This document shows positions 24,345-36,832 of a DNA stretch of 64,000 nt, piece after piece (positions within the stretch are counted from its first letter, which is position 1; each line of letters starts with the position of its first letter). Origin of the DNA: Neopestalotiopsis rosae (lineage: Eukaryota > Ascomycota > Sordariomycetes > Amphisphaeriales > Sporocadaceae); contig JALGAS010000006.1 of assembly GCA_023078685.1 (NCBI GenBank), positions 1,674,001-1,738,000 of the forward strand, in the 5' to 3' direction. Under the pieces are notes generated by a model, which did not search any database, had not been told where the DNA came from, and worked only from the letters and a program-made list of their open reading frames with translations. A program made the position numbers and the translations under genes.

Positions 24345-27300
24345 GTGGTAGAAGCGTTTATTTTTCGGTTATCCAAATACAGTTAAAAGTCAAGATGCGA
24401 CCAATTCCAATCCATTGGGGCACTTGGGGCCGTGGTTTGGTCGAAGTTCGCGCCTCTTTTAGGGGTGAGTAGGGCGAGAGTTGGGCGAGTTGGAACTGGA
24501 GAGACAATGGCAACAGACAAGGTTTGGGTCCGGCATCTTGCCGGAAGGGTGGGTGTGTGGACGTATGAATTTCAAACAGCGTACCTCTTGGTTGTCCGCG
24601 AGACGACGACGACGACAATTAGACATTTTTTTCGTAAACTCCACCTTTGGGATTCTTTCTATTCTCGTCTCCCGAATAGGTAAAAGAAGGGAAGCATGGA
24701 GAACAGACCTTCGCCATGGGGTGGAAGAAAGCTTAAACGATGATGGCATCGTTTCTTTGCAATTATTAAGCAGCATAACCCCTCTGTGCGGGTCCACGAA
24801 GATAATTCCACAAGGAAAAGTGACCTACTGTAGTAGTCTATTGCGAATTGGACCCTGAAACTTGCTTAGCTAGGGGCGTGTCATTGATCGTCGATCTTTT
24901 CTGGCACAATACAATAGAGTAGTACTCTTTCTAGACCCCGTCCAACGGCTGCGAGGAACCTTTGGCATCCCAGCAAGATTGGGAATATAGCGCGGACGCG
25001 AACCACTCGGCCGGCTGGCTGGGGGCTGGCTGTGCGCGCGCATGTACTCTCGCAAGGCAGACGCGATACACACAAGGTCCATCTGTTGATTGATCCCCCC
25101 CGTGGCTACTCTCCATACTTTCTCTATACGATGCCCTCGAAACCATGGTACATCCTTTTGGAAAACAAGAAGTGCGCCGGGCGGCTGTGCATCCAAGTCA
25201 AACGCCATGGACTTTTCACGGATATTGTCACTTCTGTATTTCTTAGAACCGGTACAAGGATACTCGCGGCTATGTGTATATATGGCAGCTAATTCTTGTT
25301 TGAAATTTGATGGCAGTTGTTCTGCAATAAGAAGCTTGGCTCTGGCCTACCCCCGAAGCTACCGTTTCTCCCCCAATGTTGCGAGTTTGTTCCCACATGG
25401 GTTGTCTATCGGTAAGGGCCATGGAGCAGCAAGGAAGGAAGCAAGCCAGGCTGGGAGTAGTAGTACTAGTTTAGGGTTTGTAGTTTAGAGTAAAAGGGGA
25501 CCAAAAATAAACCGGGGCAGTCGGCCGCTGGGTTATCGTACATGACGCAGGGTTTCAAAGCAAAATCCCATTTGGCTCCAGGTCAAAGATCGCAAGCCCC
25601 AAATTCCCAGCGCTCCGGAGACTTTTCGTCGTTGAAGCCCCGGGGACTTTTTCTGGTATTGTTTCCTGACACGTTCAAGCGGCACATGCAAAAAGAATGG
25701 TGTTGGTGTTGCGAGATATGGGAGGCGGAAAACAAGTACGAGGCTATACTCAACTCATGTATTGCACCCACTCAACCACCCCTAATAGAAGACCTGTCAT
25801 GTATCGTTCGATGACAATCCGGGGCGAGACTTTCCTACCTTCCTTGACATGGCTCCCCCAAGGCCCTTGAGAAACCTTGGCTTCAAATGATCTTCGTCAT
25901 GCCATGACCGTTAGGACGATGATCGCAAGTACAAAATGATGCTATTCCATCACTTTTAGCTGTCGGATGCCAGCAGGAGAAAGGATTTTACAACATCATC
26001 TCCACACTCGGCCGCGTTTTAGCGGTGGCCATTGTCAACACCCTCTCTTCAACGCCCCAAATCTTTGCTTCCCAACCCAGAGATCCCGGACCCCTTTTTT
26101 TTGATAGGGCTGAAGCTGTTTGGCTCGGGCCTATCTGTTCTGGCAACTTGTGGCAGGCGAAAACCACAACAGCTACATGGTCGTCGACGATGTTTGTACT
26201 CTATCTCTTCTCCCTCATGTCCGTCCGTGACCTAGGCTTGAAGGTGAAACGGACGTGGCAATCATAGGGGTGGGTGGGTGGTGATGAGTACGAACGAAAG
26301 AAGCGTAGAGCAGCAGCAGCCCGTCCCCTGTCATTTCCCCCTCCATGTGGCCTCCCAAAGCTCCCTACTTGCTCTTCTGCTCTTACCCTCAAGACCGTCT
26401 GCCACATGGTCGTGTTTCCAGTAGGATGAGACATGATGAACCTTCTTTGTAGGTCCAGACTCCTCTGTGGGCAAGTCTTACGGTTCAACTTGATGGGAAC
26501 TGCCGAACAAGCACAGGCAGACAGATTTACCCAAATATTCTAGCAATAAAGAAGACTCTGATGTATTCTTGCTCTCGTGATTCTTGCCTGCCTGCCCAAA
26601 AAGACGACGGTGATTCTTTTTGTCGCGGCAGAAAGAACTAAGCGAAGGGACCTGTTGATACTACTGCTTCCTTGCCCGGCACTCGCTGCTCGTCAGAACT
26701 CTGTTTTCTGAGCGCCCAAGGGGTCAAACCCGAGCGGAACCTCCCCACAAAGCTTGGCTTTTTTCTTACTATTGTTTAGGGGAAAAGAAAGTGAAATCCA
26801 CCATGTATCCTGTAAGCAAAGAAGGGCCAGATATGCCAATCCATCAGAGCCCCATAGACTTAGCAGCAATAGTAGGGCAAGGCGTTGCGAGCTACCGAAG
26901 CGAGAGCAAAGTTGAGTTGCAGTTCCGGGTTCCGCCAATCATGAACCTCGAATTCCGTAGTCTAGAGCAAGCAGCGAGCGGCATTGACATGCCCGCAAGT
27001 GAGCCAATCACCAGTTCTACGTAGTATATACACTATATAGGTACGTAGTGTTGAATCCTGGAGGCTACATACCTACCCGAGCTTACCCACTTACCTGAGC
27101 AGTACCCGGACCGGAACCGGGCCTTCGACTGGAGCGGATAAACACTACTATAGTGAATGACATGCATGGCGCCGCCATTGTCGTCTCTTGCAGAGGGAGA
27201 TTTTTGAGATGCTGCGGCCGTTGTAAACATGGAATGGTCCAGACTTGACATAGACTTTCATGGATAAGTAAGACGTTATTGTTGTTGGGGAAATTAAGAT

Positions 27301-27824
27301 TGCATGGGGTTTTTGATTCTCGTCCATCCAATTGACTATGCTGAAGTTGTTCGGCCGAAACAGATGACAGCCAACCCACTCTCCGGCCGAGTCCACCGAC
27401 ATGGGGATTGCATAGGGCGGGATCCCGGATCGGTCCAAGTTTCGATGAGATCATCACCTAAACAGCCCCAGCATGAGAAAAAAATATGGGGAATCCCTTC
27501 CGGGCTTATTTTTTTCGCCCTTGCTAAACCCTAAACCGCAAATGAAAGAGAGCAAACGATCTTGACGACGCCCTTCAACATATGTACATACAGATCAGAC
27601 TGGCGGCAAAAGGAAGAGGAGCGAACGAATTTTGACGCACCGACGATCTGACAGCTCTGAAACTCACGCGGCCTTTGATCCAATCAATTCGTTTTCTTGG
27701 ACTAGCACGGACGCGCGCCTGTGAGACGACAGCTCCTAATTACCCACCTACCTAGACAGGCAGGCTTTGATACCTAGGAACTATTCGCTCTTGTCGATAA
27801 GCACTCTCCTACGAGACGGAGATC

Positions 27825-28780
27825 ATGAGTCCCTACCACTTTGACCTCTTTGGTGGGGCCGCGTAAGTGTGTCTCGTCTCTTCCGCTCCCCCTCTTCCGC
27901 CTCGGGACTGCGTCTATTGCGTCTGGCTCGCTGCCCTTTGAGCGAGGAGGGTTCGGTATCGAAAACCAATGCCCGCATATGGCCCCCAAACAACCCATTC
28001 ACGGCACTGATGATGACACCGGACCAGTATGCTGACTGTATATTTGAAAAATCCAGAGGTTGGGATGCGCGGTGCTGGACGTCCTCTGACGACCGCGTGC
28101 GCGGGGGCAAAAGCCAGTCCTACCTAGACTGCAAACCTGGTCAGCACACGGCAGTCTTCCGCGGCACTTTGGACATCAAGACTCTGGGCGGCGCGGGCTT
28201 CGCGTCCCAGCGGACCACCGACGACCAGGGGCCGTGGGACCTGTCGCAGGGCGACGGCATCCTGCTCAAGGTGCGCGGCGGCGACAGCAAGAAGTATACC
28301 CTCACGCTCAAGGATGGAGAAGAGCTGCCCAAACGCCCAGACGGCCGCGAGCAGAGCACCGTGAGTTGGGAGTACGACTTTGCCGCCGGTGGAAAGGATC
28401 ACAACAACAAGCTCTTCGTGCCGTGGTCTGATTTCAAGCCCACGTACCGCGGCAAGCCCAGGCCAGACGCCAAGCCGCTGGATCTCAAGGCCGTGAGGCG
28501 TGTCAACTTCATGATGCGGAGGTTAGCGTCCGATCCAATCCGCATCTCGTTTTTGTTTCTATTTCGTCTCTGGAAAAGTAATCGACTAACCTTTTGGAAT
28601 AGCTTTTTTGGAGATCAAGAAGGCCCTTTCCGGCTAGAAATCGAATCCCTCAGCGTCGTTGAGGATCCTGCCTTGAGTAAGCATGATTCTCGCCAGTCCC
28701 TTGGGCAATACTCGGAAACACCTGGCCATATGGTGCCCAAGAAGACGTGGAGAAGTTATCTATCTTGTGGTTTGCTCTAG
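27825..28780 (+). CDS. cia30: CIA30-family complex I intermediate-associated protein
   Basis: Predicted mitochondrial assembly factor for NADH:ubiquinone oxidoreductase (CIA30 family). Three exons: 27825-27862, 28057-28521 and 28603-28780, giving 226 residues. Exon 1 encodes only MSPYHFDLFGGAA. A 194-bp intron, whose donor GTAAGT would otherwise give an immediate stop, joins it to GWDARCWTSSDDRVRGG, the hallmark start of the family. The core includes FRGTLDIKTLGGAGFASQR, a DLSQGDGI segment, the REQSTVSWEYDF segment and VRRVNFMMR. After the second intron (81 bp) comes SFFGDQEGPFRLEIESLS, the usual end of the fold. The last 35 or so residues are not recognisably conserved, and another splice near 28678 could change them. 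No clear mitochondrial presequence is visible. Standalone CIA30 proteins can also have other roles, so the exact function is inferred from family membership. Confidence 0.82.
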
Positions 28781-31700
28781 TTCCTGAATATCTTGGGCGG
28801 ATATAACCTCCCCATCTCCAAAACTGGCGTTTCAATGTACATAATATGTGTGTTCTTCGCTGTAAGGGTGTGGGCATGTGACAATGATTGTACATAGTTT
28901 TGAAGGAATGATATTGCAAACATATTACTGAAATTGCCCAATATCAAACGAAAAGTCACCAACATGAGATCTTCCCCACTCCACTCCATGCAAAAGATCA
29001 TGCAGATAAGTTACACTTGAGCGTCAGCATCTCGCGATTTGTTAGTAGAAGCTTGGCAGAGAAGCTTGGCATTTTCCCACGGCCCGCCCCGTTGGTAAGC
29101 TCTTGGCATCCCTAGCAAAAGAGTCGAGGTGAGAATATCACAGACAGACAAGCATGGTTTCTTTGTTCTCTCCTTACTTGGAATTAAACAGACTTCTCGG
29201 CAAGTTCGGCGAAAACGTTAATCATGTGAGGCAGAACATCCAGAAACACGAAAGTACGCCGAAGCAATAAGTTGGTCACGGACAATCGCTAAACGTTTTA
29301 CACGGCATCGTTTACCCGCGAGACAACGAATCTGCTATCAGGCCTTCGGCTGTTCGGACTTTTTAGTAGGGCATTGGCACATACCAGTTGAGCAAAAAGG
29401 GAACAGGCGGCAACTAGACCATGTTGTCCCTCCTCATCCGCCTTCCGCTAAGTCACGTTTCTCTTACCATGTACCTCGTGAGTTTTCGGGGTCCATGCCG
29501 ACCGAGCCTACATACTATGGGCAAACTCGGCGAGAAGCCGAAGATCGATCAGATGAGCCAGTCCCACAATAGGCCGTTGGCATCTTCCTAGGTTAGTAAA
29601 GCGATTGGCTGTCTTGTTAGTTATGGCTGCCTTGTATACGAGAGAGACCATGGCACCTGCAACTCCCAAAACGACGATCTCTCTCCGCAAGACGCGTCAC
29701 GCATGACTCTCCTAGGCTTGTGGCTACTATTTCACACGCCGAGCAATACTTTGAAGTTATCTTTGAAGCCAGCGAATTGTCCGGGGAAGGGACATCACGA
29801 CCTGGGTCCCAACTTTCTCTTTGCCTCCCCTTCACCATGGCCTCAAGTGTATAGCTAGTGTCTCCTTCTCTCATTCTGTGCCAGCTTCTCCCCATGACGC
29901 CTCACCGCCCTACCGGCGAGTTGCTTCCATCATACTTCTGACAATTCCGCATAATGCCGGGGAAGGAGGGAAGTCGTGGTGAGCACCAGTCCCTCTACGG
30001 CCCCCAATTAAGAAGGGGAGCGAGTACGTAGATGACACTTGGACGGACACTAAATCCAAATGGCGGAGGGAAGGGGACCAGACGACCGTTTCAATCTTTG
30101 GGGGCAGGAGGGGTTCACTGGCAGATGCCAGGGGGAGGAGGGTGGTCCCCCTTTTTTTTGCTTCTTCCTATTCTTGCCAAAGAATTTAGAGTTGCCTACC
30201 CGCCATACAAAGTCTATGTGTAAGCCAGATCCCCTAGAGAAAAGTATGCCCCCGAGACGCAGGCCAAATGCACTTAGCTCCATCTTGCCTCACGCCCTCA
30301 GGTTGAAAAGGAACCGGGCAAAATACTTTGATCACTCTTGTTGCTGAATTATCATCTGGTGATCAAAACAAAGGATATCACGGAAAGCTCTCCGATATAT
30401 CCCCTTGAAGGTTCCAAATAGCTTGGAACGGATTGTGGGTTGTGGGACCAAGTCAGACGATATACCTTAAAAGGCGGAGGGAGAGGCTATGCCGAGTGAC
30501 TCAGATGTACTTCATCACAAGCTGGGACTGGGAACATGCTGAGTCAACGGGTCTTGCAGAGCGGCTACAAGTATGGCCGACAAAGCATTTTGGGGCACAA
30601 CGACCAACGGCCAATCATGAATGGCCGGACAAATCATTGTCCTGAAGTAGACAATTCTAATCAAAGGTTCAAGAGAACCTCGGCTTCCTTCTCAACCAGA
30701 CAAAGTTGACAAAACACAATAGTGATTACGAACCAAGGTGAACCGAAACCACATGATGCCTCATTACCTACTATACTTGCCTCTCGCAACCAGCTCGCAA
30801 CAGCTATATGCTTTTCCAAGTGCTCACTTCAGATTCATTGTACTCCGAGATCACGCATATGGGTGAGGTAGTGAAACCAACCACTTACTGGCCTCTGCCA
30901 GACTAGGCTGAAATAAAATGACCAAAAGAATAGGGCTGCATCTCTAGAGGAAGACAAGGCGGAGCAGTATATGCCGCAACAAGGCTGAGGTCTTCCCATT
31001 GGATAGGCCTATAATTAGAGTATATTCGAAAAGCCAGTGGAGAAGAAACAAGCCTATAGCTACCATCTAGATTCCTTTTCTTCTTTTTTCGCCGAAGGAG
31101 TGGTGTTGACCGTAACGTGGTGTGCGCAGCAAACCTCCGAAAGGGATCAAAGGAGCGGTCTGCTTAACAGAGCTAAATGCACAGAATAAAAGCTTATCGT
31201 CAAGATGCGTACGTGAGAAAACAGGCAAAGCAGGTAAGCACGTCATACGTAGGGCTGGAATATGGTTTGACACTTGAATCTGTACCTTTTCCCTATACTC
31301 GAATCTTTCCTTTTTGCTTTCGTAAACTTTGGTCATTTTTTCCCTTCTCTTCTCTCCTCTCTTGACCCCGAATCAGCCTAGAACAATTTGTTGCAAATGA
31401 AGCGTGCGAGCGGGCTGTGTCAAGGCAAACTCTCTCGTCTTGACTTTTTTAAGCTTCTCCCCTACTTGGGAGCCATGGGCGTTTTCTTTTTTAGAGTTGG
31501 TAGCACGCAAGGCGGCCCCCAGGACAAAGGATTCCCCCAGTGTATGCGGTAACCTGCAGCCGTGCCCCCCCAAAAAAGATCTCGAAGTTTAGTTGTCTCT
31601 GGTGTGGGTGGTTAGGGCGCCCTTACTACTGCAATTCACCATCGCGGGACACGACAGAGCCGGATCCTCGATGAACTATACCGCATCCTGGTACAGCCCA

Positions 31701-32152
31701 GCAGTACTTGCATATGGTATAGAGCAAGTACAATCTAGAGTGTTGGCTCACTAGCTGGGTAAGGTACATGGCCATGTACTGGGGAAAACTAATGCATGAT
31801 TGTTCATCAGTCTACCTCTGCAAGTGTCTCTCCTTGTCCCACTATCTCTGGATCGCAAAGAGTCAATAACTCGCGTGGGAAATTTGTATGTCGGCCTTCC
31901 CTTTCAGGATGCACTTTTTCTACACGTCAAATAAATTGCTGTTTGCGTAGTCATGTAGTGCTGTATCACCATGGAAGTAGTCGACGATAGTCCACATAGT
32001 CTCGGCACTCAACTACCGAGCAAAAGGATTTCAACTGAAGGTGTGCAAGGAGGGAAAAGCTCCTTAGTTCAACCCACCTCACAGAGACAAACCGGTTCGC
32101 GAAGGGTAAATGGAACAAAAATCCAGGATAATAGATCACACACACAAACACG

Positions 32153-32169
32153 CACACACACACACACAC
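32153..32169. repeat. CA dinucleotide repeat
   Basis: About eight perfect CA units, with imperfect CA sequence extending to the left (from about 32137). Confidence 0.88.
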
Positions 32170-32187
32170 CATCACCACTATTTTGTC

Positions 32188-32211
32188 CCGAAGCGCCGAA
32201 GCGCCGAAGCG
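32188..32211. repeat. (CCGAAGCG)3 tandem octamer
   Basis: Three perfect copies of CCGAAGCG, about 20 bp after the CA repeat. No gene overlaps it. Confidence 0.88.
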
Positions 32212-33821
32212 GGCATCTCTGCCGCAGTAGATCCATGGAATATCAAAAAGAGACCCCGAATCTACATCTAGTCGCGCGTCAAAAAAACAATGGGCGAACC
32301 GGAAAGAAGAGAAAACAAAAAACAGGTTGCAAGCCCAGGAGTGAAACTCTAAAACCCCAGATACACCTTCGGCCAGTAAACGTCCGAGCCCGTGCAACCG
32401 CCACTTGACGACTCCTTTGTCATGTAATGCTCGCGCTGCTCTCGGAGGAGGGGACCCCTCTAAAAAAAAAGTTGACTTTCCGCTAAAGTTCCTGCAACAC
32501 ATCCTCTCGGATTTGGCACAAGATTGGCAGAGGCGGCTATGTAGGGGAGAAAACGGGAGTGTAAAATCTCAGGGGTGTGGGATAAACCGGTGCTTGTCCG
32601 ACGTCCCGTTCAAGAAGCAAACAATTGCGCTGGCCTTGATTGCTCAATTCCCGGGCATTCGGCGGCCGCTAGCTTTTCTGGCCTTCCGGGTGCTCATATG
32701 TCTTGGGTTCCAAGTCGTGCGTAGTATACGTCTCTTCTCGGAATGACAAAGACAGAGCGCGCGTATTACAAAGCAGAGGGCCCGCCGACTCATCCGGCCG
32801 AGTCAGGTTGCTGGCTGTTGCAAGTTTCCCCCCAAAGGCCAGAGCGTCGATCTCGATACCATGATCGACACATAGGGCGTAGTTCGACAGATGCCTACAT
32901 AAGTCGAGGTACATGCAATGTCTAGGAGAGCAGTCTTGTAGTTGGCGTACAAAGGTCGACATTGGTGCTGGCCAGGTAAAGGGAAAGGGGTCGCGCGCGC
33001 CCTTGACCAAAGATTCTGGACGCTTGCTTGGACTGGCGCTGCTCTGGCGCGGCTCTACGACTGCCGTCTCTAGCTCATGTCTAGGAAAATGCTTCAAGTG
33101 GGCAAAATACATCGGACACGAGAAACCAATGTCATGAGTCTAGCAAGCTGCTTTAACGTAGGCTATCTCGTACAATAGACTACCATAGACGTTGTCCTAC
33201 CCACAGTCCAGTCCACCTCGCCGTGGCCAAGTATCCGAAACTCGAATCGCAAACCCATGTGGCAGACTGCCGAAATGACGTCTAATTGCTGGTGCTAATA
33301 AACCACTATAGTCTAGCTCAATTGTGAATGTCCGTATCTGGAAGAGTTGCAATGACTCTCCGGAAATGGTCCAACTCCTTCCAGACAAAAAGAAAGCCGA
33401 CTTGATCCCCATAATGGGCCAATGCCGGAGCAAAACCGCAATCCAACTCCTAGCCAGCTCCGGTTCCAATGCGGCTCCGTGAGCTCCCAAACGCCGACAC
33501 CTTGTACCATCCCAATCACTTGTGCGTGTACGACCCATTGCAGTGTGAGCGGGCAGCGAATGATATTGTACATGTGTCCGTCAATCAAACTGACGCAGGA
33601 AGAAAAAAAATCGATGAAGAATGTCGAAGAAAACAGTTCGACAGACGCTGAGATAATGATATTTTAGAAATCAATTGACCAATCCCTTCGCTTGGTATCG
33701 TTGATGGTCGCAATAATCATCAACGCCGAATAAGTCAATATATTATGCTTTTACACGCGACTGTTCAATGCAGTCTCGTGCTGTTGAGATTGATGTCTGG
33801 TTGCTCTTTCATGGTGAATCC

Positions 33822-36800
33822 TTAATTAGATTCTGAGGCGGAAGAGACGGAGAACTGTTCCGAGTCACTACTGAATCCAACGTCCTGGTCAGCTTCGGTG
33901 TCGCTCATGCTGCCGTAGCCGGTATCAGTGTCAATGTCCATTCCGACCATGCCACGAGTGACGGCCAAGCATCGCTCTACCATCTCCTGCTTGACTTCGG
34001 AATCCAACCAGCTATCCTTGCCGATCCAGATTCGCAGATTGCCCGAAAGCTTCTCGAGAGCACGGCTGCAGGTCTCTGCAGCAATTTCGTGTCCGGCAAG
34101 GCGGTTCATCAAGGTGAAGGCAGCAGTGTAGCCGAGCAACGACAGCTCATTCGTGACATCAATCTCGTTCTCGATGATAGGATACACACTGGTAGGCTCC
34201 TCGGGCGGTCCGTACCGTTGCAGATGGGCAATTGCCTTGGCGCATTGAAGAGACATGTAAATCTCGGCCTGATCCGACATGGAATCAGGAATGTCAATAT
34301 TAGGGGTGTCGGGTGCGCTCTCTTCATCATCATGGCCACCGCAGCAATCCTGAGATGCAGTATAAGGGCCGATGGCCTGGATAACCGCCGCAATATTGGC
34401 GCCGCGCTTCTCGTTGAAGAGGACAGCACGAGCTACGAGGGCACGATTTTGTGCGATTGAGCCGACTGGGGCAACTCTAAGAGCCAGCATGATACCGTCT
34501 TCGACGTTCTGTGTGATCTCGCCATCGTCGTCGTCTCTGACCAACAAACTGTTCGTGAGAGCGCCCTGAAGAGTCAAGGTGGACCACCAAGCTGCTACAG
34601 CATCCATTGGAGAGCGAATGGCGGTATCCTCAACAACCGCGTCCATGCCATCGGTAACACCAATGGCGTTGAGATCAGTGGGTCGGTTCCAGGCGAGGTT
34701 GTGCGCACGTTGCACAACGCTCGGGTTGAACACCTCATCAGCGTCTTGCTCGAGGAGAACGGTCAAGTGGTCAGGAAGATCGTCCTCGTACTGTTCTTTG
34801 CCTCCACGGCGCAATTGCTTCGAGAGGTGGTGGAGGTCTCGAGCCTCATTCCATTTGGATCGCGCCATCTTTGAGGCGATGGTGTCGAAAATGCCAGAGT
34901 GCACACCCGTCAAGCCGACCTCCCACAGCAGAATGCGAATATGTAGTGCCTTGAGCATGAGTCGCAAGGGCGTATCAGGCAGAGTGCCAGATGCAACAAG
35001 GGTAAGGGTAAGGCGGCTCTTGTTGATCTCCACATCACCGCCGGCCAACTGGGCGTCGAGAGCAATTGACCAAGCCTTGACACGGGCAGCCTCCTGCTCT
35101 TCCGTAAGCCCAGTCAACATCTGATATCCGTTGACACCAATGAGATTTCTCAGGCTGAGCTTCATAGTCTTAAGGCCGAGTGCTGCAGCCTCAAGGAAGA
35201 AGTTGTGTCGAGGGATCCATACATTCTGGATTGCGGTGAGCCAGGCTTGTCGACGAACATGGATAGGCGACGCCGGAGAAGGAGCGGCTCCCAAAGAGTT
35301 TCCGACTTGCTTGGTCCCCTTTGGCTTTGGGGACGCATTTCTGAATAGCGATGGAACAATTGCCCACCAAAGACAGCAAAGCACCAAAACGTACTTGAGA
35401 GAAGTAATGATCTCCCCGGCAGCCAAATGGTAGCCCATGAAGTTGACATTCAAGGATGACATGAGTGAGCCAATCAGCTGGAATGGCAATGCAAACAGAC
35501 CGCGGCCGGTGGTTCCGTCGTTACTCTGTTCATTCTCGCGGACAGCTTCAAGTATCATCAAGCCAGCCAGCGAGCCAACCATGAGCTTGCCGAAGTAGGG
35601 TGCTGCAGTATTTTGCCACCCTCCAGCTTGCTGCATCTGCTGCTGTTGCTGATGGATTTGTTGCTGCCTCACCATGGCGGCATCGGGTCTCCGGAATGGC
35701 TGCTGGGGACCCACTGGGTAGGGTTGACCCACAGCATACTGAGCGGCCAGAATGCGCTTCATGTCATCAGGAACGGTCATCATGCCCTGGGCCTCCATAT
35801 GAGGGCCCGAGGTCGTGGGCATGGGTGGTGAGCGGTTCATTCTCACTGCGTCACGTGGGTACTGGCCTGGAGTGGGTGCCTGCTGGATTGGGCTGATGGC
35901 GCCAGGGATAGCGCCGGACAAGAACAATTTCTCGAATGCGGCGATACGCTGTTGCATGGCGTTGTTCTCATCCGCCAAGCGAGCGTTACGCTTTTCCAAA
36001 TGGCGGATATACTCAGTTGCTTTACTTAGCACCTACAGGGTCGAATTAGTCATGTGCTTGTAGGTCTTGCGAGGCTTTTAGAGGAGAAACTCACTGTAGC
36101 CTTGTTAAGCTTGTGGGCGGGAGTCAATCCGTGTAGTTCTTCTCTGTCAGCTGTGGTATCTTCGCCACGAGAACTCTTTGACATGATACGCAAGCTTGGT
36201 ACGGCGTCGCGAAGGGCAGCAATCTTGTCATTCAAGTTTGTGCGATACCGCTTCTCGATCATGTTATGGGCGGTCTTCTTTACTGGGTGAGAACCGTCCA
36301 GATCGTCGTCGTCGTCTTCGTCGTCCTCGACCGACGACTTGCGCTTACGGCAACTAGGTTTGCCTGCGTCACTTGGTGACATGGACGCCGACTTTGAAGC
36401 CGACTCTGGACTGGGTTCGCTCGTTGGAGATTGATATTGTAGGTGAGCGGGCATAGCAATGCTTTGAAGTTTCCGTCTTTGCGACTCAGTCAGGGTGTTG
36501 AAGGCCGTGGGAGGAATGGCTGGCTGGGTCTGCAAGGGATAAGACAGTCCATGGACGTCTGGTGGTATGAAGTCGCTCGACGATGGTGGTGTGATGGAAG
36601 CTTGCGACGGCTGCTCCTTGAAGTGCGAAATGCTTGATTCTGACAGCAGTGGTTCTGCCGCTTGCTGCTGCTGCGGCTCCTGCTTCCAGTCCCCTGAGAA
36701 GAGGGGAGTCGTCGAGTCGAACTGGTAAGACGGGTCGTTGAAGTTAGAAGTAAAGTCCCAGGAAGGATCGGCGAAGTTCTCGCCCTCCGTCACTGGGACA

Positions 36801-36832
36801 TAGTTGTTATTGTCATCGAAGTAAGAATCCAT
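33822..36832 (-). CDS. sre1: SREBP-family bHLH transcription factor (SrbA/Sre1-like)
   Basis: Membrane-bound sterol/oxygen-responsive regulator of 982 residues, close to the length of Aspergillus SrbA. Two exons on the minus strand, 36832-36095 and 36032-33822, flank a 62-bp intron (GTGAGT...CTGTAG) placed inside the helix-loop-helix. The basic region [16 protein letters not shown] (from about residue 189) carries Tyr196, the SREBP hallmark in place of the Arg of ordinary bHLH proteins. Helix 2 and a short zipper run to about residue 290. A Gln-rich segment precedes two hydrophobic helices (about 395-411 and 455-476), which should form the ER hairpin. The C-terminal part matches the DUF2014 region of fungal SREBPs. 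In known fungi the N-terminal half is released by proteolysis when sterol or oxygen falls and activates ergosterol and hypoxia genes; that mechanism is inferred here. The start is the ATG opening MDSYFDD. Confidence 0.93.

Larger units (their letters stand above)
23533..27824. other. Non-coding stretch between bZIP and CIA30 genes
   Basis: No supportable gene. The first few hundred bases should be the bZIP 3' UTR. Contains (GAA)9, a T-rich region around 23650-23720, an AT-rich inverted repeat at 24312-24344 and CGA trinucleotides near 24603-24617. The last kilobase is the CIA30 promoter side. Confidence 0.6.
28781..33821. other. Non-coding stretch between convergent CIA30 and SREBP genes
   Basis: No supportable gene in 5 kb, which is unusual for a region between two 3' ends. 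Contains a CA repeat and a GC-rich octamer tandem near 32.2 kb, plus several A/T homopolymers. Open frames such as 31966-32502 (minus) read through these repeats and have no domain. Confidence 0.6.

Noticed and set aside
31966..32502. 178-codon minus-strand frame
   Set aside because: Contains an alternating Val-Cys run that is the translated CA repeat, and no domain.
35131..35433. Many open frames antisense to the SREBP, KIN1, GPATCH1 and ceramidase exons
   Set aside because: They are shadows of codon bias in the real genes on the opposite strand and have no independent support.
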